From Rostratula benghalensis (taxonomy: Eukaryota; Chordata; Aves; Charadriiformes; Rostratulidae), in contig VXAI01000068.1 in the NCBI GenBank assembly GCA_013399305.1, positions 2,778,500 to 2,842,499 of the forward strand: a DNA stretch of 64,000 nucleotides. The letters are read 5' to 3'. Under the pieces are notes generated by a model. It did not search any database. It had not been told where the DNA came from and was given only the letters and a program-made list of their open reading frames with translations. Positions 12,129-23,410 of this stretch are shown piece after piece (the stretch's first letter is position 1; each line of letters opens with the position of its first letter). The translations under genes and the position numbers were made by a program.

Positions 12129-15100
12129 GGCATTAAAAAATGCCTTGTAGTTTCGGGAATGTTGTCTTGGCCTTACACAGCCTCATCCTCCCCAGCTCTG
12201 TAGGTGCTCAGCCTTCAGCCTGCTGGTGGGAACAGGCAGGATTGTTGGAAACCCTGGGGCCATTCTGCTTTCACAGCCTTTCTCTCCCATTTGACTGATC
12301 TGTCATATTAGTATCTAGTATAATTACCAGTCATGTCAACCTAAATGATTCTCATCCTTATGCAGTTATTGGATCTTGTCTCTGTTTTCATAAGGAAAAG
12401 GTATTTTTCTTACGGGTGTGTGGATCACTTGGATCCTCCTTCCAATAATGCAAACTCCTGAAATCATACACTTGCACCAGAAAATGGTGCTTTACCTAAT
12501 TTCTCAAACTCAACTGTTAGCCGTGCTACCCAAAGGCTACCTGGAGCGAGCATTCATATGGCAGAGCTCCAAGGAAGCAACAAAATATTTGTATTGCTCC
12601 TCTTGATGTGATCTATTGGGTACTGAAAAAAATGTTTGTAATTTACTAAACTATAGATATAGTCTTTGTGAGCAAATGTGATTACTATGATGGTTTTTCT
12701 CAGATTTTGTGCTTTCCCTGGATGTGCTGAGTTACTCTAAATCACAGCGTTGCTCTAAATCTCAAATGACTGTTTGCTATTTTCTTCATGTTGATAATAC
12801 TGGGTTCTGCTCCAGAGTTTGCAGAATTTGGCTTATCGGGATAGCTGATATCAGAAAAGAGCAGAAACCTGGGTTGGGAAGAGAGACCTTGTCTGAGGCA
12901 GATGGCTTGCTTTGGACAAGGCTGGCCATAGCAGCATAGAAGAAAAGAGGTACTTCTAATCAGGATGTTTCTATCTAATCCTGGCTGGTTTTTTTACATC
13001 CTTTTTGCACACTGACGTGATATGTACTCCTGAGTTGCAGGTCTTCAAAGAAATAGAATAATATTTCTGATTTGCACAGGAAAAACTTAACATTAAGGCA
13101 GCAGTCATACAGGACAAACACACTGATTTCTTTTTCCCCATTGTCTTTATTTCTAGACAGTATTTCTGAGAAAATTGCTTCAGAATGAGTTTTTAAAATT
13201 ATTATGGTAGAATTATGCAGAATAAAACTGCTGATCCTATCCTTGCCTGTAGGGCAAAGTGCACTGATGAATAAATGAGGAATATTGTTTAATATTACAT
13301 TAAAAAGATATAAAGGTATTAATACTAATTTATACCAGGTTCAATGTAGGAAAAAAAAATATTAAGTAAAAAGCTTGTCTTAAAGAACTCAGTATTGCAA
13401 CTAATCATCTTTATATGTTTGCACAGTATAATTTTTCTAAACTGTAGTATATGTCTATTGCAGAATGACTTTACTTGCATTGGTTGAGAAGAAGCTTGCT
13501 GCTTGATTGACATGGTGCACTCCAAGTAAAACTCAACTGAGTCAAGTAACTGGGAGAGTAAGAGCTGATGCTGAAGTCAGCATCTACTCCAGGCAGCGCT
13601 GGTATAAAAGACTGAACTTCAAGGCTTTTCTCAGGATTTCATTATTTAATGTTTTCTGAAAGCCACATGTACAAGATATATCTAACTAGATTCTAATTTA
13701 AGCTTGGGGCAACCACAGAGTTTAATGGAAAGTTTCACAAAACCCAAAGGTTTTCAAGCAAGGCAGTTGGAACAGGATCCAGCCCAGATGCATTTGCACA
13801 GGCTCATCTGGAGCAACGTCTTACTCTTCCTTCCCATCTGTGCTGGGGACCATTCCTTTGTGTCACAATAGCCTTTGGGGAACCAGGCTCTCATGAAAAT
13901 AATTACCAGTGGGCAGAAACACAGAATCACTTAGAACAATTCCAGTTCTGAAAAACAAAAATGTACATTTATATATAAATTACCATCATTAAGATCAGCT
14001 CATATTTATCTCCACCTGGAGAAGACATGATGATGTACTGTCCCTGTAGTAGAATGGCTAAGAAGAACTAACTACTTTGCAACAAAAATCCATATTTGTA
14101 CACAAAATAAATAATAATAGCAGAGAAACAACCCTTAAAACAAACAAGAACCTATGAAGTGGTTTTGTGATGAATCCAAAGCTAGAAAAGTGGAGCTTTT
14201 GTCTCCAGAAGGTGAAGATGGATTCTTTTCCATGTAGTACTCCACTACGTGTTATTTCCTGAAGGATAAGGTTTGAAGCATATTTTTAGTTTGCTGAGAT
14301 ATTTCAAGAGAGTTATATTATTACTGATAGGTTTTCAGAATAGTAGTAATGTGGCTGTGTTGGTACTGCTGTCACACAAATATATCATATTATATCATGT
14401 TATTCTGTGGGTTCATTCTCAAGGATTTTATATAAATAACAGCGAAGTTGCCACCTTCCTGGAAATCAAGTGGTATATTTCTATTACTGATGTATATCTC
14501 TGCTGAGAATAAACATCATCTCTTTGCACTGGGTTTAAAGAATAGGCTTCAATAAGAAAAAAATCCAAATTGTTCATCTGACCATGATTATTTATCAGCA
14601 ATTCTGTGTAGACACAAATGCAGAACCTTTCATACAGCTGATACTGCAAGTTATATATATATATCTGCAAAAGTTGAACTGGAAAATAATATAGGAACTG
14701 AGTTATAGTTTCATTTTCAAATAGGGTACATGCTTTTATATTTTTCAGACTATCCATGAAATGAATATTTGAGTCAAATATTCAGTTCACTTTGATTTAT
14801 ACCTAAAGAAAACAAAATGTGCACCAAAACAGTGACTGCATTTTTGAGAAGTTATTTTTCAGTCTAGATCCAGGGAAGATAATTCTGGGCTCAGAATTTG
14901 CCTAAATATTTATATGTACTCTAATTTATTTTTGCTACTTGCGTATCCTCACCTCCTTTTGTCTTCCCCTCAAATAATCTCTGAAAAGTAGATTGGGCTA
15001 CTGCCCTGTCCAGTTGGTATGAATTCAAATTTGGCTTTAATCTAGATTTTTACATCATTGTGTACATGGGATAACCTTGGGTGCAAAACAAAAGTTGACT

Positions 15101-15188
15101 CGGCAAACTGACTTGGGCTGTATTTTACTCAAAATTTTACAACTGCTTTGAACATTGAAAAACTAACCTCTAATCATTTTTCATTTAG

Positions 15189-15262
15189 GAATATATGGAC
15201 TCAAACAAATACATCGAGCATTTAGTGACTCAGCTGGAAGAACAACGCTGGAATTTATGGAG
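15189..15262 (+). CDS. NCKAP5: NCKAP5 coding exon (N-terminal coiled-coil start)
   Basis: This 74-bp internal exon gives 24 full codons plus two bases and contains YMDSNKYIEHL followed by TQLEEQ and NLW. From memory, human NCKAP5 has nearly the same segment around residue 24, with a few substitutions. NCKAP5 is a large, mostly disordered Nck-SH3-binding protein whose paralogue NCKAP5L (Cep169) is linked to microtubules and centrosomes; this exon starts its predicted N-terminal coiled coil. The acceptor is a T-rich tract ending TTTAG at 15188, with a branch-like CTAAC about 25 bases upstream. The exon starts in phase 0 and ends in phase 2 (AG of an Arg codon), which joins exactly to the next exon at 55513. 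The donor is GCAAGT rather than GT. The paralogue NCKAP5L lacks this segment as far as I recall, so NCKAP5 is preferred. The exon encoding the start Met is not seen and probably lies upstream of the window. Confidence 0.93.
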
Positions 15263-15268
15263 GCAAGT
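15263..15268 (+). other. NCKAP5: Non-canonical GC splice donor
   Basis: The exon ends AG and the intron begins GCAAGT, which matches the known consensus of rare GC-AG introns. Using the nearest GT, four bases downstream at 15267, would add GGCA to the exon and shift the frame of the next exon, destroying the match to NCKAP5. The GC donor keeps the Arg codon (AG plus G) intact. Confidence 0.85.
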
Positions 15269-16169
15269 TGTATTCACATATTTATGTTGCTGTTTTGGTA
15301 AAAAATACTGCACTCCATAGTTTTCATTCTTGAGTTGAAAAAAAAATGATTGGGTATTCACTTTATCCTCTTTTTATTGCTTTGTGGACTAGCAAATCTT
15401 ACCTAAGTGAAATAAGCAGGGATCACACACGAGTTGATTCTTGCCTTTGCTAATCAGGGCAATTACACACATCCACAGGTTTCCTTGTGTTCAGTTTTCT
15501 AAGCAGTGGGTGCTAAATTTACTTCTAATTCTCTTCATTGAGCTGAATTTAAGAAATGGTCTTACATTCTTGAGTATAAGTGTTTTCACTGAATGGCACA
15601 AAAACTATCAGCATGAGAAACTGAGGGTTTTGAGAGTGAGATAAACATGGATTTAAAATTTTGCAGTACTCCTGATCGTCCAGATTTTCTATTTCTTCTC
15701 TGTTGGTGCTGCTCAGTGCAGGATGCCCAGACTTCAGTGTGGTTTAAGTGAAGCAGTGATTTCCATGTGCTGGTGGGCTTTTCTACTCTGCTGTACAGCA
15801 AATGTGGTAACTGCACAGGCACTTCTGAAGATCTCCTCAAACCCTGCATCCCTCTGCTAAGATGACTATAGAACCTTGCAGACCTCCATGCAGTGGTCTG
15901 GTCTAGTAAATGTTGTCTACTCAGAGGAAGAAGTTGTCAGCTCTTGCAAAAAATGTGCTCATCTCATTCCAGACATAGTTTCCTCTTTAAAACAACGACA
16001 TTATTACATATTGTACTTCAGTCCTTTTGCTGTTGTGTTACTGTTGATGCCTTCATTGGGAAGGATGAGAGGTTGTGCATTGTTTGCATCTTTCCAAAAT
16101 TGATCAAGCATCATTCAAAACAGCCATATGATGGGAAGAATGTCTCGATCTATAGATTCTTTACCAGAG

Positions 16170-16469
16170 AGAGGGACTCTTTGTCAGGAAGTGTAGTGAC
16201 AGGACAAGGGGTAGTGGCTTTAAATTGGAAGAGGAGAGATTGAGATTAAATACCAGAAAGAAATTATTTCCTGTGAGGGTGCTGAGGCACTGGAACAAGT
16301 TGCCCAGAGAAGCTGTGGCTGCCCCATCCCTGGAGGTGTTCAAGGCCAGGCTGGATGGGGCTTTGAGCAACCTGCTCTAGTGGGAGGTGTCCCTGCCCAT
16401 GGCAAGGGGGTTGGAACTTGATGATCTTTAAGGTCCCTTCCAACACGAACCATTCTATGATTCTATGAC
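16170..16469 (+). mobile_element. CR1 3'-end fragment
   Basis: It starts near a CR1 GTAGTGACAGGACAAGGGG block, continues through GCACTGGAACAAGTTGCCC and CCCTGGAGGTGTTCAAGG, and ends in CCATTCTATGATTCTATGA. It is among the least decayed copies in the window and lies about 0.9 kb downstream of the first exon in the gene's sense direction. Confidence 0.95.
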
Positions 16470-17519
16470 ATTTCGGCCGTACTGTTCTTTAGCTGCAGTC
16501 TCAGGGCTGTTTTGGTATCACATGGTAAAAATAGCAAAGAAATTACCTAGTCTTCAGAAATCTCAGAAGTTTCACACCCTTAATAAATTAATTTTCTCTT
16601 GATCATTTTTAAATTAATTCTTCTAGGCTTTTCATTTGTATAGAATTGTTATTATCACAGCTGATGTAAAAAGATCTTCATGACAGCGCTTTTCAGTATC
16701 TTCTTTTACTTTGTATTTTCTTAAGTACTTAATATCTATTTAGTACCTACTCACTACCTCAGATTTTCATAGCTAGAAGGTAAATTCCTATCTGGAATAA
16801 CTATTAATAGAGAGGAAATGGAATAATACCAGTGATGAAACTCATTCAACATTTATGACCATTTATTTTTTTAAACGCAATATTAAACTTTCTTTTTTTT
16901 TTTCTGAAAGCATATAAGCAATGACAATCTTTATTAACACATAGTGAAATATAAAGTAATCTTCAGAGAATATTTTAATCTTCATAGAAGAAAACCCATT
17001 TCACTTTAGTTCTGATCAAGGAAGAAATAATTATCTGTGTAATTTTTCAGTTGAAGGCCTCTCATGTACAAAACAAGTAGCTTTGCACATGGCAGTACCT
17101 AGTTGTTATGGCATTTCACGAACCTCCTGGCCTACAGGATAAAGTAGTATTACAGTATTTACAGCATAAAGCATCTACGTTATGGACTTAGTCTTGCAGG
17201 CAAGACTCAGAAAGTCTGTGTAAAATTCCTTCTTTCCTTTAAAAGTAGCCACAAAAAATCTGAAGTTTATGTTTAAGATGACAGGAGATTGCTTCTGTAA
17301 GAATTAAGGTGGTAATATTTTATTTACATGTGGATGACACTATTATGGTTTAATATAAATGAATAATAAAAACCTAAAAGATTAAAAAGTCTTTAAAAAG
17401 TAACATGGGTTACTATGAACAAACATTCAGATGTGTTCTCAAAATTTAGTGGGTTTGGAAATCTGAAGACAGTAATTTATTTTTAATATTAATTTACTTT
17501 TAGTATTATTTTCTCCGGG

Positions 17520-19450
17520 CATTGGCATAAAAAGTTAAGACTTACAATGAGTACTACAAGATAAACCCTTCTGGTTTTACCGGTCTTCTTTGAACACTTT
17601 ATTTCTCTCCTTTAAATCTCTAAGATGTTTGATGGTGAGGATTATGCTAATAGCTCGCACTACGCAGGGGCTGCGCTAGGCTGTCTACAGCCAGACAGAT
17701 GTCCTAATAAATCAGCATAGCCCTCTTCTCAGACTTCATTATGCTCTTGATTTGTGACTACCACGATTTTAACTCAGTGGGTCACTGGGTGCTGAACCTG
17801 ACATTGACCAATAACCCCTACTTTACTCTAGGCGAGCTAATAAAACAGACAGACACAAATTCTGACCATTTAGCTCCTTCAGCGTTACTTACAGCCGGGA
17901 CAGATTTATAGCAGCCAGGCTAAGACAGAGGAGACTAAAGCCAATGTCATGGTGCGCATATCAATTTTCCATTTCCTTTACATTTCCACACGTACAATGG
18001 GACCCTGGAAGACATGTGGGGGCAAAAATTTCTTTTCATTTTAGAGGACGACTGTTTATACGCGGCATTAGCATCTGCTGGGGAACATTTATTGCTGTAA
18101 TTGCTGTCCCAGGAGAACTGACTATGGTTAGGTCACGTTTTATAGCTTTCTACTGAAATAGACCTCTAGGCCTACTTCAGATGTCCCATTCTTTAAAACC
18201 TTTACACCCTAGTACAGGGAGATGCAGACTTTTTTAACACAGCTTTTCTTACACTGAACATTTTACAATAATTATTTTCATGGGAAGAACGGTGAAAATT
18301 ACAGCGTATTTGACTTATCAGCTGTTCCCCCATTTCTCAAGTTTGAACTCAATACGTTTATCCAACGTGAGACAAATTTGACCCCTGTCGAAGCAAATCA
18401 CCAACATTTATCACTGGAGATGAGGCACAATAGTGCTGCTGCATCTCACTGTGTTGAGTGAGAACCAAAACACTGGATTATTTTAAATTTACCCTGCCTG
18501 GAAATAGCTTAAACAGGACAGTGTTGGGTGAGGCGTGGGGGATCCCCCTGCAGTGGTGTTTCTCACGTAGTCTTTTAACGCTCTAATTCAGCTAATGGGT
18601 ATTACTATGCATAATTTTTATGGCAGAATCACGTGGACAATCAACACAAAAAGCAGAAATTTGCTCCTGCAGTCTTTGCTAATTGACCTTGACAGTAGAT
18701 CGTAATTTTTAAGTCTGGTCGCGTAGATCAGTGAGAGCAATTACTAGCAATTGCCTAAATATGCAAGGGTCAGGCTCTGTTCTTAAGACCTTTCAAAGGA
18801 ATTTTATTATTAGTGCTAGTGGAAACTGTAGCCTGTCGTGGTGAAAGCATGAGGATATCCTGTGTGTTAGACATGACAACCATAAAACGAATGTAGGACC
18901 AACAGCACCTGATTAACTTATTACAGTAATGAAAAAACACGGAGGGGGAGGACCACAAATGTGAGTGAGGACAGCATGGCATTTCTCCAACACTGCATTT
19001 TAAAACCAGAGTTTGTTAAATAGATTTGCTGTACTTTCATCCCCAGCATTAGCATGCTTGTATGCTCCTGGGCTTAATGCTTGTATACTAAAGAGGTGCC
19101 AAGTATTAAACAGGTTGCTTCTGCTGTAATCATAAACTTCCATTGGGAGGCCGTAATTGCTAACAAGCAAAAGAGCTCGGCAAGAATTCTTAATGGGGAG
19201 CGCAGATTAAAATAACAACTGTGATTAGCTTTAAACTGCTTGACTAGAAAAGGACTAATCTTAGGGGAGTAAGTTGCGTGGCAAACAAATGAAAAACCCT
19301 ATGTATGATATTACAGTAATGAAGGCTGTGAAAAAAAACAAATGCCACCCCAGCTAAATAAGGTCATGCTCTGCACAAGTAACTTTTTCTTGTCAGGAAC
19401 TCAGTAACTTGGCCTGAGGGGAATTAAGGTCAAAGCAGCCAGGTCTTGGG
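17520..19450. other. Repeat-poor block, possible conserved regulatory cluster
   Basis: No CR1 or long simple repeat occurs in this block. It is dense in TAAT/ATTA-type homeodomain core words and in mixed-composition sequence that looks less decayed than nearby intron (for example 17629-17720, 18590-18760 and 19030-19260). An 18-bp near-palindrome, GCAATTACTAGCAATTGC, lies at 18737-18754. Conservation cannot be measured from one sequence, so this is a hypothesis. Confidence 0.3.
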
Positions 19451-22400
19451 GCTGAAACCCCATTTTAACCCTTCCTGGAAGTTTCTGATAGCAAAAGTTC
19501 CCTCTGGTCTATGACAGTAATGTGAGTTATAGACTGTGTTTGGAATTAATTATCTTTCAAAACTGTTACTGTACCCCATGATCAGCAGGCAGAGATTGGC
19601 TTGGTTTGCCTTGGATTGTTTGTAAGAGCATGAGGCTTCCTTCTTCTTCGCCTCTTGAACCACTTGTCTTGCCAACAGACAAAGCCAGGAAGATGTTTTG
19701 TGTTATTAGCCACTACACCTTTCTCTCATCTCCTTCACGGTCTTTTGTTTTGCTTGGTTTTTTCGGGGGTGGTGGTTTTGGGCTGGTTTTAACTACCTCT
19801 CTACAACACTGCTGGAAAATGCAGTGGCTATATATGATAAATTTGTAAAATCCATGAAAGCACTGATGGATTTCTTCCAGTTTCTTACTGTTTGGAGGTG
19901 AGGCTGGCCAAGGCAGAGGACAATTGAGTTTGGGAATTAGGAGTCATTCGGTCTCTGCAGGTACTCAGATGTCGCCAACTAACATTACAACATCACATGT
20001 GTCTCTGTAAAGCTGAGGCTTCTGATCTGTGACTTTATGCGTGAATAAATTCACACAAACATGTAGATAAAAAGCATATAAGGCTACCAAGCTGTATAAC
20101 AGAGTTCACAGCACTGCTTCAGAGACGAATTTCTACCAGGGATTAGTATTTGAATATGCACATTAGGATACCAATTAAAAATGTATCTGATTTTTGGCCA
20201 AATGTGCTTTTCTTTAGCTGAGTGTAAATTTGGATGGTTCAGTGAGCAGTGCAGATGTAGTTACAGGCCACAAAAAGCACTGCCATTGTATTGTCTGTGA
20301 ATGGAAACCACTTGCTTCCTTTGACTCCCCCCGACAATGCCTATCTCCCACCACACTTGTTACAGATACCTTTTCATGACCAAACTGGATGAGAGTAATG
20401 TGAATAACGAGTATATAGCAAAGCAAATGTTTTACTGTTCGCCTTATAAACCATATTTTAGTAGGATCCTGGAAAACTAAGAGAGAACAGGTTAAAGGGT
20501 ACAAATGAAGCTTATATATGCCTTAAGTCCACTATAAATACTAAACTGGTAACCAAGGCAAAGGCCTGGATAGCCACTAGAACACTTGTTGCAGTAAAGA
20601 AGTGCATATTCAAGTATAATTTTTCTCAATGTTCAAGACTGATCACTGTCTTTTGAACAAAAATAAAGTAAAATTAGCATCTTATAAAAGTCTACAGCTG
20701 TTCAAAATTCATGAGTTCCACTAATTAGTCATATAAAATAACTGACTTCAAATGACTAAAGTTGATTGAGAGCCATTTTATGTGCAACTATTTACCCCAT
20801 CAATAAGTAAGTCTCCTTCAACAGTGAATAATTTTAACTCTGTGCATATTTTTGTGGATTATTTACTAAGCTGACTTAAAATTAAGCTCAATGTCATGTG
20901 CTGTGCTATATGAGAAATATGATCTGGGATGATTTTGGCATTCTACATTCACAACATATTACTTCTAAAGAATATGACTCTCAGCCTGTTTCATTCAATC
21001 GGAGAAAACTCCCATTAACCCTGGCCATCGGTGCTGTGTGAGTCAGGAGTGAAGAGTCAAGCCTCAGTTATTGAAATCATTACGTGAATGATTTAGAACC
21101 ATCTGAATATGAAATAATTTTGATACAAGCAAATATCTCTCTATATATGCTAAACTACACAGACATTAAAACTGCAGACAAAGGATGGAATAGTGTTCCT
21201 TAAAAAGTAACTTCATACTTCATACGGTCATATTTAGAGAACTAAATAAATTAACCAATTTCAATGTAAAAATGTTAATAACATTAATTAGGCATTGGGG
21301 TATTTTTGCATAGATGTATGCTTGTCATACTAGTGAGACTGCCAGGAACATGAATTGATTTGTTTCTCCTAAATTAAAAAATAGAAGGCCTTGAGCAAAA
21401 TATATTCTTCAGATATATTTGGTAGAATAAGGATCACAAATGTTCCCTACCAAGTTGAAAGGGGAAAAAAAACTCCAGCAGGGAAGTATGTGGAAGGTCT
21501 ATTTGACATATGGATGTTTGTTAAAAGCAAAATGCATGAACATCCCAGAGTAAATTAGATCCTCATTTATATGCTGGGAAATGAAATGTATAATCTTGGC
21601 ATGGGTCTCTGTTTGGTTTAGATTTTTTCTAAGAACAAACCCTTTTGTGGATGCAGATACACTTATTACTTTAGTGGCTATTTAGGGTTAGGAAAAAGGA
21701 AGGGCTTTGAGCTGATTTTATCTGAGGCTAAGCCTCTACGGCAGGGTTTTTTGTCCATGTCTCCTGAAGTGCAGACGTGGACTCAGGTAGCTGGCACTGG
21801 GGACAACCGCTGCGTCACCGGGTGGGGGACAGCACCAGCCCACCCCACAGCACTGGCCATGTGAGGAGACATCAGACCCCCTACTCATCCCAAATGGTAC
21901 ACCGTTTTTTCAAATAACAGATCGACAAAATAATCTATAAGAAATTCATACGCTGAACCTGTGGTTTTTCAGAGATCATCTAGTCCTATTCTTGAAAATC
22001 AAGCATTTCCAAAGGGAAATTTCTCTGTAGTCTCTTTTTATTATTTGGGGTTGAATTTAGTCTTCTGCTAATGTCTAGGCACAGCCACGCTTATTCATGT
22101 TGAATTATACTTCACTCCTTTGATAATTCCAATGATTTTAATGGAATTATTCACAGAGCAAAGAATAATTCCTATGAGTAACAGTGACATTGCCCTGAAG
22201 TCTTCCCTAAGACCGAACAACCCTATCTTTACATGGAGCCTCTGGTTCCTATTTGGCAGAGGAAAACCTTTACATCAAGGCAACAAATGAGAATTTGGGC
22301 TGTTATAAAAGCAGGATGACAAATTTTATTATAGAAATGAGCAGGGCACAGACACAGGCTGTGAGACGGGTGTCTAGATGGGGTGTTAGGATTAAGGAAG

Positions 22401-23304
22401 GAGCAATGGAGAATTTATGAATTTGGTATTTTTAAAGGAATGGCACATCGCTGATCTGTTTCACTAATAAAGCCTACAAACAGGGCAGCACTGATGGAAG
22501 ATGCAGAAAAGGTCAGTAAAAAAATGTGTATGAAGTCATGCAAGTCGGGTTAGCACCTTTCCCTGTAAATCAGTTTCACTCATGAAGGAGAAGTTAAATA
22601 ATCAAGGTTAGCATTTCTATTTCATTGTGTAATGCTCAACCATTTTTATTTTTTCCAAATTACATTAAAGAAAGAGTTAAAGACCCCAAGTGAGAACAGG
22701 GCCTCATTGTTCCAGTCTATACTCAACGTGAGAAATGGTTTTCATCTTCTCAGCCCCAAGGATGAAACAAGAAATAACGTAATTCCCGTTATTACAGAGA
22801 AAAATAAAGTCGTGAGTATCCTAAGTAATGCAGCTTATACAAGAGATCTGTGTCTAAGCCAGAGTTTTTCTGTGTTCCACTTCACTGTGTCAATAATAAG
22901 GTTGTATTTCTCATGTCACAGCACTGTGTGATGTCAGCCTGGTGACTCCTAGCTGGGGGATGAAGTTCCCACACGGGTGCTTGAATCTTTAAAAGGTTTC
23001 GTGGCTTGAAGCAGGCTGGGTGACAATCTTTTCTTGTGTCAATGGTTCATAGAGTGATGAGGCATGGAAAAGAAGTGTCCTCTCCCACCTCTTGTCCTCG
23101 GCCCTTTACACTCCAAATAAATGAACTCTGTTGGGAGGTGGGTATTGGCAAGAGGAGAAGAGTTCTACTCTACCCTGTTCTCTTGAAACAATTTATTTTA
23201 AATTATGTTGATGTTGCTCTGCAAGGAAAGGTTTTTAACATAGATAAAACCATGGGTATAGATACCTGTGACATCTGGCTGTGCCTATTGCAGGACAAAT
23301 AGCA

Positions 23305-23410
23305 CTTGAGCTGGGAGCAGGAGACCTGGCAATCAAAATATTGCTGTGACATCACCTCTTCCTGCTACTTAACCTTCACTGTGCTCTGATCCACGGTCAC
23401 GTTTCTGCTT
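23305..23410 (+). repeat. Possible MIR/CORE-SINE-like relic
   Basis: GGGAGCAGGAGACCTGGCAA followed about 50 bases later by TACTTAACCTTCACTGTGCT resembles the order of blocks in MIR elements (GGAGACCTGG, then ACTTAACCTCTCTGTGCC). It is heavily diverged, so a chance match is possible. Confidence 0.4.

Larger units (their letters stand above)
1..15188 (+). other. NCKAP5: NCKAP5 upstream intron (partial)
   Basis: This is AT-rich non-coding DNA before the first visible exon. It contains CR1 fragments near 1.7-2.4, 3.8-3.9, 4.6-5.1 and 10.6-10.8 kb, a simple CATCTG/CCTG-rich patch (7007-7077), a weak MIR-like stretch (8050-8105) and short A/T runs. I looked for the preceding family exon (ending near LSLDSSLV in mammals) and did not find it. 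No open reading frame here resembles a known protein apart from CR1 relics. Confidence 0.75.

Noticed and set aside
13918..13950. ACAGAATCACTTAGAACAATTCC, resembling the start of an inverted CR1 tail
   Set aside because: The match stops after about 20 bases with no following CR1 blocks.
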